A stretch of 64,000 bases of DNA from Brevibacillus_D fluminis_A (GTDB lineage Bacteria > Bacillota > Bacilli > Brevibacillales > Brevibacillaceae): contig NZ_CM125436.1 in assembly GCF_052072235.1 (NCBI RefSeq), forward strand, positions 1 through 64,000, read 5' to 3'. The notes under the pieces were generated by a model. The model ran no database searches. It had not been told where the DNA came from and worked only from the letters and a program-made list of their open reading frames with translations. Positions 1 to 8,392 of this stretch are shown here, piece after piece. Every line of letters starts with the position of its first letter. Positions within the stretch are counted from its first letter, which is position 1. A program made the position numbers and the translations under genes.

Positions 1-1362
1 GTGGATGCTCAAATATCCGAACTTTGGCGAAAAGTCCTGGAAAAGATCGAAAAAACGCTAAGCAAGCCGAGTTTTGATACATGGCTCAAAGCGACAAAGG
101 CAACCACCTTAGAGGAAGATGCTCTAATCGTCGCCGCTCCGAACGAGTTTGCTCGTGACTGGCTGGAAACGCGATACTCCCCTCTGATAACCGATACATT
201 GTATGAAACAACGGGCAATCATATGAAAGTCAAATTTGTCGTCCCCCAAAACCAGGAGGCGGGCGCGAATGAAGACTTTCCTGCACCGCGTGTCAAGGTA
301 GCTCAGCAACCGACTGGATCTGATGACCAGCCTCCCAGTATTCTGAATCCAAAGTACACGTTTGATACATTCGTCATCGGTTCCGGCAACCGCTTCGCCC
401 ACGCTGCCTCTCTAGCAGTCGCAGAAGCACCGGCGAAAGCCTACAACCCCTTGTTTATTTACGGAGGCGTCGGCCTTGGCAAAACGCACTTGATGCACGC
501 CATCGGCCATTATGTCATACAGCATAACGCTTCAGCCAAAGTGGTTTACCTCTCATCCGAGAAGTTCACCAATGAGTTCATTAATTCGATTCGCGACAAC
601 AAAACGGTAGAGTTCCGCAATAAATACCGCAGTGTTGACGTGCTTCTGATTGACGATATTCAGTTTCTGGCGGGGAAAGAACAAACGCAGGAAGAATTTT
701 TTCATACGTTCAATGCATTGCATGAAGCTTCCAAGCAAATCATTATTTCATCCGACCGCCCGCCAAAAGAGATCCCAACGCTTGAAGACCGGCTTCGCTC
801 CCGTTTTGAATGGGGCTTGATCACCGATATCCAGCCGCCCGATCTGGAGACGCGCATCGCCATTCTTCGCAAAAAAGCGAAAGCGGAAAATCTCGACATT
901 CCCAATGAGGTTATGGTATATATCGCAAATCATATCGACAGCAACATTCGTGAGCTGGAAGGTGCACTTATTCGTGTCGTCGCTTATTCTTCCCTGATCA
1001 ACCGGGATATCGATACTACGCTAGCTGCTGAGGCATTGAAAGACATTATTCCTTCTTCCAAGCCTCGCATCATAACCATCATGGACATCCAACGGGCAGT
1101 TGGCGAGGCGTTCAGCCTCAAGCTCGAAGATTTTAAAGCGAAAAAACGCACGAAATCGGTTGCTTATCCGCGCCAAATCGCCATGTATCTCTCACGTGAG
1201 CTGACAGATGCTTCCTTGCCGAAAATTGGCGACGAATTCGGCGGCCGCGACCATACGACCGTCATCCATGCCCATGAGAAAATTTCCAAATCTCTGGCCG
1301 TTGACCCTCAATTGCAGGCAACGATTCAAACGTTGTTGGAAAAACTCAAAACTAGCAACTAG
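1..1362 (+). CDS. dnaA: Chromosomal replication initiator DnaA
   Basis: AAA+ ATPase that binds DnaA boxes at oriC, melts the origin and loads the replicative helicase. The 453-residue product has the usual parts: an N-terminal domain (SELWRKVLEKIEKTLSKPSF), a variable linker around residues 80-115, a Walker A motif GGVGLGKTH near residue 155, a Walker B LLIDDIQF, and the C-terminal DNA-binding signature GGRDHTTVIHA. The start is GTG at the first base of the window, so its promoter and the upstream half of oriC are not visible. The downstream spacer holds DnaA boxes and a probable terminator. Length matches the family, and nothing is missing. Confidence 0.98.
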   Translation: MDAQISELWRKVLEKIEKTLSKPSFDTWLKATKATTLEEDALIVAAPNEFARDWLETRYSPLITDTLYETTGNHMKVKFVVPQNQEAGANEDFPAPRVKVAQQPTGSDDQPPSILNPKYTFDTFVIGSGNRFAHAASLAVAEAPAKAYNPLFIYGGVGLGKTHLMHAIGHYVIQHNASAKVVYLSSEKFTNEFINSIRDNKTVEFRNKYRSVDVLLIDDIQFLAGKEQTQEEFFHTFNALHEASKQIIISSDRPPKEIPTLEDRLRSRFEWGLITDIQPPDLETRIAILRKKAKAENLDIPNEVMVYIANHIDSNIRELEGALIRVVAYSSLINRDIDTTLAAEALKDIIPSSKPRIITIMDIQRAVGEAFSLKLEDFKAKKRTKSVAYPRQIAMYLSRELTDASLPKIGDEFGGRDHTTVIHAHEKISKSLAVDPQLQATIQTLLEKLKTSN

Positions 1363-1365
1363 AAT

Positions 1366-1500
1366 TGTGGATAATCCATGTGAATAATGAAAAAGCCTAT
1401 GCACAATTTACCCACAAGTGTATAGGCTCTCTTTATCGTTCATTTTGGAGTTATCCACATTTTCACATGCCCTACTATTACTGTTATCTTTTTTACCTAA
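1366..1500 (+). other. oriC: oriC unwinding region: DnaA boxes plus DnaA-trio
   Basis: The dnaA-dnaN spacer has three exact TTWTNCACA DnaA boxes: 1366-1374 and 1379-1387 on the minus strand, and 1451-1459 on the plus strand. Near matches sit at 1408-1416 and 1459-1467. Just after the 1451 box come a short GC patch and a run of trinucleotides, CTA CTA TTA CTG TTA (1472-1486), then a T/A-rich tract. This box-box-GC-trio order matches the B. subtilis basal unwinding system, in which DnaA assembles from double-stranded boxes onto the trio strand. The rest of the spacer to 1667 is AT-rich with nothing else recognised apart from the dnaN ribosome binding site. Confidence 0.88.
1394..1435 (+). terminator. 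Probable dnaA terminator hairpin with a near DnaA box in its loop
   Basis: An 11-bp stem AGCCTATGCAC (1394-1404) pairs with GTGTATAGGCT (1418-1428), with one G-U pair. The 13-nt loop contains most of the near-consensus box TTACCCACA. A CT/T-rich stretch follows, and the minus strand also has a T run, so it may work in both directions. Assignment as a terminator is inferred from structure and position. Confidence 0.6.
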
Positions 1501-1667
1501 TAAATATCTATATGTACGCGCTGCTGTTTTAGAACCTGTTACAGCACAGACATGCTGATGAATCCGAAACGATTCTGAAAAAGGCTCCATTGCATGTCGA
1601 AACGTTTTTGATGATGTCGTATCGTACAAGTTTTCTATGCAGTCAAACAAACTGGAGGTTGTCCACC

Positions 1668-2807
1668 ATGCAAATAAGTGTCAAACGCGATAAGTTAGTA
1701 TCAGCGGTGTCCCATGTTGCCAAAGCGGTATCGACTCGAACCACCATTCCGATTTTGACCGGGATCAAGCTGAAAGCAACCGATGAAGGACTAACGTTGA
1801 CCGCGAGCGATTCCGATGTATCCATTGAGGTACAAATCCCGTCTGAAGAAGCGGGAGAATGGGGCGTAACGGTGCACAAACCAGGAAGTGTCGTGCTGAC
1901 CGCTCGCATTTTCGGGGAAATCGTGCGAAAGTTGGCAGGGGATGAAATCCACATCTCTGTTGACGACCGATTCGCTGCACTGATCCGTTCCGGACAGGCC
2001 GAGTTCACCATCAATGGCATGAATGCCGACGAATTCCCGCAGCTGCCGCAACTGGAGGAGGAGAAAGTCCTCAGCATTCCAAGCGATCTGCTGAAAACCA
2101 TGCTGCGCCAAACTTCTTTCGCCGTTTCCACATCGGAAATGCGTCCGATTTTGACGGGGATCATGTGGTCGCTGGAAAAAGGACAGCTGAAATTCGTCGC
2201 AACGGACAGCCATCGCCTGGCGAGCCGTTCTGCTGCTGTCGAATGCGCGGAAGACTTGTACTTTCACAATGTTGTCGTGCCGGGGAAAAGCTGTAATGAG
2301 CTGATGAAAATTCTCGACGATAACCAAGCGGTGGTCGATATCGTCGTAGCGGAAAATCAGATTCTGATTAAAACAAACCATATTCTGTTCTACTCCCGTT
2401 TGCTGGAGGGAACCTATCCGGATACAAGCCGCATCATCCCGCAAGGCAGCAAAACAGAGATTGTCGTCCACAGCAAAGATTTCCTGCAATCGATCGAACG
2501 CGCCTCGCTTTTGAGCAGAGAAGGGAAATCAAATGTGGTACGATTGGTAACAATGGCTGATAACAACGTCGAAATTTCTTCCAACGCTCCTGAAATCGGG
2601 CGAGTAACGGAAATGATGACACCTGTATCGGTAAACGGAGAAGAATTGAAAATCTCCTTTAATGCGAAATACATGATCGATGCGCTCCGTTCGCTTGATT
2701 CCGGTGAAATCCGCGTGAGCTTCACGGGGGCGATGAGTCCGTTTGTCATCCGCCCGACCGATCACGACTGGATTCTTCACCTGATCCTGCCGGTTCGCAC
2801 CTACTAA
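1668..2807 (+). CDS. dnaN: DNA polymerase III sliding clamp, beta subunit
   Basis: The ring-shaped clamp that tethers DNA polymerase III to DNA. The product begins MQISVKRDKLVSAVSHVAKA and ends with the clamp-like HLILPVRTY, 379 residues, the normal length. A longer reading frame opens at 1590, but ATG 1668 is preceded by the ribosome binding site ACTGGAGG at a good distance and matches the family N-terminus. Internal clamp motifs such as RPILTGI and VATDSHRLA are present. It follows the oriC spacer and leads the rlbA-recF-remB-gyrB series. Confidence 0.97.
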   Translation: MQISVKRDKLVSAVSHVAKAVSTRTTIPILTGIKLKATDEGLTLTASDSDVSIEVQIPSEEAGEWGVTVHKPGSVVLTARIFGEIVRKLAGDEIHISVDDRFAALIRSGQAEFTINGMNADEFPQLPQLEEEKVLSIPSDLLKTMLRQTSFAVSTSEMRPILTGIMWSLEKGQLKFVATDSHRLASRSAAVECAEDLYFHNVVVPGKSCNELMKILDDNQAVVDIVVAENQILIKTNHILFYSRLLEGTYPDTSRIIPQGSKTEIVVHSKDFLQSIERASLLSREGKSNVVRLVTMADNNVEISSNAPEIGRVTEMMTPVSVNGEELKISFNAKYMIDALRSLDSGEIRVSFTGAMSPFVIRPTDHDWILHLILPVRTY

Positions 2808-2854
2808 ACAACGAAAACCAGCAATCACGGTTGCCTGATGAAAGGAGCTTTCCC

Positions 2855-3073
2855 ATGTCGAAAGCAGTAGCAATTCAGACTGAATACATCCCTCTTGGGC
2901 AATTTTTGAAGCTGGCCGGCGTCATTGATACCGGGGGCATGGCCAAGGCCTTTTTGGCCGATGTCGAGATTAAAGTTAACGGAGAGCTGGAAAACAGACG
3001 CGGCCGTAAGCTTTATCCCGACGATACCGTCTTTATCGATGGATTCGGTGACTTTCACGTAACCCGGCGTTGA
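2855..3073 (+). CDS. rlbA: S4-domain RNA-binding protein RlbA (YaaA)
   Basis: A small S4-domain protein of 72 residues found between dnaN and recF in most Firmicutes. The core PLGQFLKLAGVIDTGGMAK with VEIKVNGELENRRGRKL is the alpha-L RNA-binding fold. B. subtilis YaaA is linked to ribosome assembly. A TTG-initiated frame starts at 2831, but ATG 2855 sits 8 nt after GAAAGGAG and gives the family N-terminus, so it is preferred. The recF start follows 16 nt after the stop, suggesting co-transcription. Confidence 0.93.
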   Translation: MSKAVAIQTEYIPLGQFLKLAGVIDTGGMAKAFLADVEIKVNGELENRRGRKLYPDDTVFIDGFGDFHVTRR

Positions 3074-3089
3074 GAGGGAGGGTGTCGCG

Positions 3090-4199
3090 TTGCATTTACG
3101 TAATCTGACGCTTTCCCACTATCGCAATTACGAATCGCTGTCTTTGTCTTTTGACGGTCAAATCCAGCTGTTCATCGGCAATAATGCGCAAGGGAAAACC
3201 AACGTGCTGGAATCGATCTATTTGTTGGCGCTGGCGAAGTCGCACCGCACCTCAAAAGACAAGGAATTAATTTCATGGAATGCCGATTATGCAACAGTCC
3301 GTAGCGACATCGAACGTCGCTACGGTTCTGTTCGTTTAGAGATTCAATTGACTTCGAAGGGAAAAAGGGCCAAAATCAATGGATTGGAGCAGCAAAAACT
3401 GAGCGAGTTTGTCGGGGCGTTGAATGTGGTCATGTTCGCGCCGGAGGATCTGGCAATCGTCAAAGGCGCACCTGCCCAACGCCGCCGGTTCATCGATATG
3501 GAAATCGGTCAGGTTTCGCGCACCTATCTCCATTACTTGAGCAACTACAACAAAGTGCTCCAGCAAAAAAATCAGCTCTTGAAAGACATGATCATCAAGA
3601 AGAACATCTCGGTTGACATGTTATCAATTTGGAATACCCAACTGGCTGATTTAGCGGTAAAATTACTACAGAAACGGTTTGAGTATATCGGGAAATTGGA
3701 GGCTTGGGCGAAAAGTATTCATGCCGGGATCACCGATGGTAAAGAGGAACTGACTCTTCACTATGTGAACACGACCCCCGTCACTGCTGACATGAATCTC
3801 CAGCAGGCGGCAGATACGCTTCACACAGCCTATGAAGAGATGCTGGAAAGGGAAAAACAGCGGGGCAGTACATTGATCGGGCCCCACCGCGATGATTTTT
3901 CCTTGCGAATAAACGGAATAGATGTACAAACATTCGGTTCACAGGGTCAACAGCGAACGGCCGCATTGTCTTTGAAGCTTGCTGAAATCGAGCTGATCAA
4001 GGAAGAGGTCGGCGAGTACCCGGTTTTGTTGTTGGACGACGTATTGTCAGAGTTAGATGAGCACCGTCAAACATTGCTGCTGGAAACGATTCAGGATAAA
4101 GTCCAGACGTTTGTCAGCTCGACAGGTGTGGAAGGATTGAAGCATCAGGTGCTTCAGCAGGCTGCGCGGCATTACGTGAGAGAAGGGAAAATTTCCTAG
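3090..4199 (+). CDS. recF: DNA replication and repair protein RecF
   Basis: An SMC-like ATPase that helps load RecA at gapped DNA during repair and fork restart. Visible features are Walker A GNNAQGKTN near residue 30, the signature FGSQGQQRTAALSLKLAE and the Walker B LLLDDVLSELDEHR. Length is 369 residues, typical. The start is TTG at 3090 after the strong ribosome binding site GAGGGAGGG, and the next residues HLRNLTLSHYRNYE match the family start. It lies in the conserved dnaN-rlbA-recF-remB-gyrB order. Confidence 0.97.
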   Translation: MHLRNLTLSHYRNYESLSLSFDGQIQLFIGNNAQGKTNVLESIYLLALAKSHRTSKDKELISWNADYATVRSDIERRYGSVRLEIQLTSKGKRAKINGLEQQKLSEFVGALNVVMFAPEDLAIVKGAPAQRRRFIDMEIGQVSRTYLHYLSNYNKVLQQKNQLLKDMIIKKNISVDMLSIWNTQLADLAVKLLQKRFEYIGKLEAWAKSIHAGITDGKEELTLHYVNTTPVTADMNLQQAADTLHTAYEEMLEREKQRGSTLIGPHRDDFSLRINGIDVQTFGSQGQQRTAALSLKLAEIELIKEEVGEYPVLLLDDVLSELDEHRQTLLLETIQDKVQTFVSSTGVEGLKHQVLQQAARHYVREGKIS

Positions 4200-4218
4200 A
4201 AAGTCAAGGTGTTGAGGC

Positions 4219-4512
4219 ATGTTTATTCACATTGGTGGAGATACTGTTGTGAGCACTAAGGACGTGATTTCCATCCTTGACCATCAGACGGTAAAAATGT
4301 CAAAAGTGACGAAGCGATTCATCGATGAGGAGCGGAAGAAAAAACGAGTCATCGATGAGGCGGCGGAAGAGGTCAAATCCTTTGTCATTACCAAAGACGC
4401 CATTTACTGTTCGCCGATTTCTTCACTTACGCTAAAGCGGCGAGCTCAGTTCGTGAACAGCCTGGACCAATTCCCTTCTGTAGAAACTGAAAGTGAGGAG
4501 TTGACAGAGTAG
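4219..4512 (+). CDS. remB: RemB/YaaB family (DUF370) regulator
   Basis: A small DUF370 protein of 97 residues beginning MFIHIGGDTVVSTKDVISIL. RemB is linked with RemA to biofilm-matrix gene control in B. subtilis. The position between recF and gyrB is conserved. The C-terminal tail beyond about residue 80 is acidic (ETESEELTE). Its stop TAG shares one base with the gyrB GTG, so the two are translationally linked. Function in this organism is inferred from the family. Confidence 0.9.
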   Translation: MFIHIGGDTVVSTKDVISILDHQTVKMSKVTKRFIDEERKKKRVIDEAAEEVKSFVITKDAIYCSPISSLTLKRRAQFVNSLDQFPSVETESEELTE

Positions 4513-6437
4513 TGGATCAAGCAACTGAAAAAGAAAATAGCTACGATGCCAGTCAGATACAGGTCTTAGAAGGATTGGAAGCTGTACGGAAACGCCCGGG
4601 GATGTATATCGGCTCGACAAGTAGCCGTGGCTTGCATCATCTGGTTTGGGAAATTGTCGATAATGCGATCGACGAGGCGCTTGCAGGGTATTGTACCGAA
4701 ATCCATGTCAAGATTTTGCCGGACAATGTCATCAGCGTAACGGACAACGGCCGCGGGATTCCAACCGGCATTCACGAAAAAACGGGCAAATCGACAGTTG
4801 AGACCGTTTTGACCGTGCTGCACGCCGGCGGTAAGTTTGGCGGCGGCGGTTACAAAGTGTCAGGCGGTCTACATGGTGTAGGTAGCTCGGTTGTAAACGC
4901 CTTGTCCGAATGGATGGAAGTCGAAGTTAAGCAGCAAGGCAAGATTTTTAAAATGCGTTTTAACATCGGTGTTCCAGAGGCAGAACTTGCTGTTGTGGGC
5001 GAGACGGAAGAAACGGGAACGATCGTTACGTTCAAGCCGGACCCGACCATTTTTACGGAAACCACCGTTTATGAATACGAGATTTTGCAAAAGCGGATCC
5101 GCGAGCTGGCATTTCTGAACAAAGGCTTGCGCATCGTTTTGCATGACCAACGCCCCGGCCAAGAGCGGTCCGAGGAGTTTTATTTTGAAGGCGGCATTAT
5201 CTCGTTTGTTGAGTATTTGAACAAAAACCGCGAGAAGCTGCATGAAGAGGTCATCTACTGCGAAGGCGAAAAGGACGGCCTTATGGTAGAGGTTGCGATT
5301 CAATACAATGACAGCTATGTCAGCAACATCTACTCGTTTGCCAATAACATCAATACACATGAGGGCGGAACGCACGAGGCCGGCTTCAAGGCTGCGCTGA
5401 CCCGCGTGATTAACGATTACAGTCGCAAGTTTAACTTTTTGAAAGAAAAAGATCAGAATCTTTCCGGCGATGACGTGCGGGAAGGAATCACTGCGATCAT
5501 TTCCGTGAAAATCCCGGAGCCGCAATTTGAAGGGCAGACGAAGACGAAACTGGGCAACTCCGAAGCGCGGAGCATCACGGAGTCCATTTTTGGCGAGCGT
5601 TTTTCTGCTTTCATGGAGGAAAATCCGTCTGTAGCCAAGAAGGTTGTGGAAAAAGCGCTGATGGCTGCTCGCGCACGCGAAGCGGCGCGGAAAGCGCGCG
5701 AGCTGACCCGCCGCAAAAATGCGCTCGAGGTAAGCGCATTGCCGGGTAAACTGGCGGACTGTTCCTCCAAAGATGCTTCCGAATCTGAATTGTTCATCGT
5801 CGAGGGGGACTCTGCGGGTGGTTCTGCAAAAATGGGCCGCGATCGTCACTTCCAGGCTATTTTGCCGCTGCGCGGAAAAGTGTTGAACGTTGAGAAGGCG
5901 CGTTTGGATAAAATTTTGTCCAACAATGAGATCCGGATGATCATTACCGCGATCGGCACAGGGATCGGTGAAGATTTCGATATTACCAAAGCTCGCTACC
6001 ACAAAACGGTCATCATGACGGATGCCGACGTCGATGGTTCGCACATCCGCACCTTGCTGTTGACCTTCTTCTACCGTTACATGCGTCAATTGATCGAGGA
6101 AGGCTATATCTATATTGCCCAGCCGCCACTCTATCAAATTAAACAAGGCAAACAGGTCCATTATGCGTATACCGATGCGCAGCGCGATCAAATTTTGGAG
6201 ACGTTGAAGCCTGTGCCCAAGCCTGCGATTCAGCGTTACAAAGGACTGGGCGAGATGAATGCCGAGCAGCTGTGGGAAACCACGATGGACCCAAGCGTTC
6301 GGACTTTGCTGCAGGTTAGTTTGGAAGATGCGATGGATGCGGATATGGTGTTTGAAACCTTGATGGGCGATGAAGTAGAGCCGCGCCGGGAATTTATTGA
6401 AGGGTATTCCAAGACGATCCGGGATTTGGATATTTAA
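4512..6437 (+). CDS. gyrB: DNA gyrase subunit B
   Basis: ATPase subunit of gyrase, which with GyrA introduces negative supercoils. The protein has 641 residues. The GHKL ATPase region carries VDNAIDEALAGYC and DNGRGIPTGIH, the glycine-rich lid is GGLHGVGSSVVNAL, and the TOPRIM region has EGDSAGGSAKMGRDR and TDADVDGSHIRTLLL. The C-terminus FIEGYSKTIRDLDI is typical. The start is GTG at 4512, overlapping the remB stop. A strong terminator follows at 6465. Unlike B. subtilis, gyrA is not adjacent; a sigma/anti-sigma pair intervenes. Confidence 0.98.
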   Translation: MDQATEKENSYDASQIQVLEGLEAVRKRPGMYIGSTSSRGLHHLVWEIVDNAIDEALAGYCTEIHVKILPDNVISVTDNGRGIPTGIHEKTGKSTVETVLTVLHAGGKFGGGGYKVSGGLHGVGSSVVNALSEWMEVEVKQQGKIFKMRFNIGVPEAELAVVGETEETGTIVTFKPDPTIFTETTVYEYEILQKRIRELAFLNKGLRIVLHDQRPGQERSEEFYFEGGIISFVEYLNKNREKLHEEVIYCEGEKDGLMVEVAIQYNDSYVSNIYSFANNINTHEGGTHEAGFKAALTRVINDYSRKFNFLKEKDQNLSGDDVREGITAIISVKIPEPQFEGQTKTKLGNSEARSITESIFGERFSAFMEENPSVAKKVVEKALMAARAREAARKARELTRRKNALEVSALPGKLADCSSKDASESELFIVEGDSAGGSAKMGRDRHFQAILPLRGKVLNVEKARLDKILSNNEIRMIITAIGTGIGEDFDITKARYHKTVIMTDADVDGSHIRTLLLTFFYRYMRQLIEEGYIYIAQPPLYQIKQGKQVHYAYTDAQRDQILETLKPVPKPAIQRYKGLGEMNAEQLWETTMDPSVRTLLQVSLEDAMDADMVFETLMGDEVEPRREFIEGYSKTIRDLDI

Positions 6438-6464
6438 TGTGTAATTTCATAGAGGCAGCGTAAG

Positions 6465-6500
6465 AAAAAGCGGTCGTGTATTCGGCCGCTTTTTTCTTTT
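6465..6500 (+). terminator. Terminator after gyrB
   Basis: The stem AAAAAGCGG (6465-6473) pairs with CCGCTTTTT (6486-6494) around a 12-nt loop and is followed by T-rich sequence. It is a classic rho-independent terminator that separates gyrB from the sigma-factor gene. Confidence 0.9.
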
Positions 6501-6579
6501 GGTTCAAAATAAATTTTCCCTCAGGTGTCACAAAATGGGTTGTGCATTTGTTATACCTGACAAAGGGAGGTGAGCAAAC

Positions 6580-7143
6580 GTGGATAAGGAGCAAATCGAG
6601 AAATTGGTGGCGGAGATCAAAACAGGCGATCTGGAACGATTCGGGGAAGTCATCGAAGCGTTGCAGCAGCCGATATTTACATATTGCTACCATATGCTCG
6701 GACATAGGCAAGAAGCGGAGGATGCCGTACAGGAGGTATTCATCAAAGCGTACGAACATATCGACAAATATACAAAAACACTCTCTTTTTCAGCGTGGGT
6801 GTATAAGATTGCCTATCATCATTGCTTGAATCTCATAAAACGAAAGAAGCTTTATCGAATGGTTCCTTTTTTGCAAAAAGAATTGTCCGTGGAAGACTCT
6901 ACTGCGAGCGATTATTTGAGTGAACCGCTTCATGTCGCTTTGTCACAGCTGAACGCAGAGGAACGGAATGTCATTATTTTGCGAGTTGTTGAAGAGAAGA
7001 CCTATGAGGAGCTTGCGGCCATCCTGCAGAAAAATCCGGCCGCCGTTCGAAAGCAATACGAACGGGCGGTGAAAAGATGCAAAAAATACGTGCAAATGCA
7101 GAAAGGGGGGGACGAAAATGAAGCCTTCAAAGTCATCAGATGA
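6580..7143 (+). CDS. ECF-type RNA polymerase sigma factor
   Basis: A 187-residue sigma-70 family protein with only regions 2 and 4. Region 2 spans about residues 25-90 with MLGHRQEAEDAVQEVFIKAY and FSAWVYKIAYHHCLNLIKRKK. Region 4 spans about residues 115-170 with LNAEERNVIILRVVEEKTYEELAAIL and a helix-turn-helix. The start is GTG at 6580 after AAAGGGAGGTGA. The anti-sigma gene overlaps its end by 26 nt. A TGTCACA motif at 6526-6532, about 18 nt upstream of a TTATAC, could be a self-recognised ECF promoter, but this is weak. The target genes are unknown. Its place between gyrB and gyrA is unusual relative to B. subtilis. Confidence 0.92.
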   Translation: MDKEQIEKLVAEIKTGDLERFGEVIEALQQPIFTYCYHMLGHRQEAEDAVQEVFIKAYEHIDKYTKTLSFSAWVYKIAYHHCLNLIKRKKLYRMVPFLQKELSVEDSTASDYLSEPLHVALSQLNAEERNVIILRVVEEKTYEELAAILQKNPAAVRKQYERAVKRCKKYVQMQKGGDENEAFKVIR

Positions 7144-8020
7144 GTTGGAGCGACTTTTTTTGCAGACAGATGTTCCGAAAATTGATGTTAAAGATCAAGT
7201 GTTAGCGAAGATAACGGAAAGAAAGAAACAAAGGGAGGCAGAAAAGGTGAAAAAGAAAATCATAGTAATCGTGGCGGCATGTCTTGTGTTCGGTGTGACT
7301 TCTGCATTTGCGGCAATCAAAGTATATGAACTGAAAAACGACAAGGGAGAGGTTGTCGTTCAGGTCAACAAAGTGGATCAAAATCCGGGTTTGAACCATC
7401 AGAAAACGTTTAACGAAAAAATCAGTGAGATCCGCGAATCGATGAAGCCTGATACAGCTGCGATCGTGTATATCGCCAGCGATAACCCGCAAAAAATCAT
7501 ATCCCGTATACAAAAACCGATTACTTCAAGCGATCGCGCTGCCCTGCAAACTGAGCTTGGGACATTGCTGACTGTTCCAGCCGAACTCCAAGGCAGCTTC
7601 GTGTTCCAGGAAGGCTATGTGGAACACATGGTAAATTACGACTACAAGAAAGAAGAAATCTACCAAGAGGCGGAGCGAACAAAGCAGGACATCATCATCA
7701 AGGAGATGAAGGTAGACAAGAAAGTACAGCGAACAGGAGCGACTTACAAAAACAACAAAGGAGCAGTTCGGATCGACATCGATAATTTTGAGAATATCAA
7801 ATACATGAGTTCTGAAGCGGGGCCAGACGAAACGGTTGAAAAAGTGCAGGTGCACGGACAGGAAGCAATCTACCACGTGCAAAAATCCTCAGATACCGGG
7901 CAAGAGTATAAATATCTTGAGATTTTTAACGAGAAGGCTAATTTGCTCTATACCGTAAGTACGTCGTTCACGACGGTTTCCAAAGAAGACTTGCTGGCGA
8001 TTGCAGCAAAATTGTGGTAA
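7118..8020 (+). CDS. Membrane-anchored anti-sigma factor, putative
   Basis: A 300-residue protein with a charged cytoplasmic N-terminus of about 45 residues (SDELERLFLQTDVPKIDVKD), one transmembrane helix around residues 48-66 (IIVIVAACLVFGVTSAFAA) and a large outer domain. The C-terminus, with GQEAIYHVQKSSDTGQEYKYL, resembles the DUF4367-type domains attached to ECF anti-sigma proteins. The ATG lies inside the sigma-factor gene with its own ribosome binding site, so translation is coupled, as is usual for sigma/anti-sigma pairs. Its role, holding the sigma factor until an envelope signal arrives, is inferred from topology and context, not from a recognised ZAS motif. Confidence 0.75.
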   Translation: MKPSKSSDELERLFLQTDVPKIDVKDQVLAKITERKKQREAEKVKKKIIVIVAACLVFGVTSAFAAIKVYELKNDKGEVVVQVNKVDQNPGLNHQKTFNEKISEIRESMKPDTAAIVYIASDNPQKIISRIQKPITSSDRAALQTELGTLLTVPAELQGSFVFQEGYVEHMVNYDYKKEEIYQEAERTKQDIIIKEMKVDKKVQRTGATYKNNKGAVRIDIDNFENIKYMSSEAGPDETVEKVQVHGQEAIYHVQKSSDTGQEYKYLEIFNEKANLLYTVSTSFTTVSKEDLLAIAAKLW

Positions 8021-8139
8021 ATTACAGGAGATACGCCAAGATTACAGCTTTGTAAGAGAATTGAAAGGTAAAGCGATAGCAGCGATTTGTCCCCCCGAGA
8101 TATGATGGTTGCATAACCGAGAAGCGGGAGGAAGTTACC

Positions 8140-8241
8140 ATGAAACAATTATTGCGTATTGCTGCTGTTGCCGCCAAACTTTCTCTTGATGCAAAGGCGA
8201 CTGTTCGCCGACTCGATTTGGAGAAGCTGGTCAAATTATAA
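8140..8241 (+). CDS. Small ORF, 33 codons, unknown
   Basis: An ATG preceded by GGGAGGAAG at good spacing opens a 33-codon frame, MKQLLRIAAVAAKLSLDAKA to the end KLVKL. It is amphipathic and basic, with no signal peptide or domain I recognise. It sits 119 nt after the anti-sigma gene and 150 nt before gyrA, and a GC hairpin at 8270 follows. The strong ribosome binding site is the main evidence for translation. It could belong to the sigma operon or be a stand-alone small protein. Confidence 0.45.
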   Translation: MKQLLRIAAVAAKLSLDAKATVRRLDLEKLVKL

Positions 8242-8269
8242 AAGAATCCCACCTTGCCCAATCACTACT

Positions 8270-8315
8270 TCCCTTGTCAAAAGCGACAAGGGATATTTGC
8301 CTGTTTTTTCTTTCT
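8270..8315 (+). terminator. Possible terminator before gyrA
   Basis: The stem TCCCTTGTC (8270-8278) pairs perfectly with GACAAGGGA (8285-8293). A T-rich tract follows only after about 10 nt (GTTTTTTC), so terminator efficiency is uncertain. Confidence 0.5.
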
Positions 8316-8325
8316 TTCGTCAGAC

Positions 8326-8356
8326 TTGGACGTGGGGAAACAGAATATGTTATAAT
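8326..8356 (+). promoter_or_regulatory. Probable gyrA promoter
   Basis: A TATAAT at 8351-8356, within TGTTATAAT, has a TTGGAC at 8326-8331 upstream. The 19-nt spacing is long. The position 37 nt before the gyrA start, after a hairpin, fits a sigma-A promoter. Confidence 0.5.
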
Positions 8357-8392
8357 AGCTAGATGTGAGAACCATTTGGAGGTTTATTCTCT

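Noticed and set aside
1408..1650. 80-codon minus-strand frame in the dnaA-dnaN spacer
   Set aside because: Covers DnaA boxes and the unwinding region; no credible ribosome binding site or family.
4869..6191. 440-codon frame on the minus strand opposite gyrB
   Set aside because: Lies wholly within a certain gene, has no family resemblance, and arises from its codon bias.
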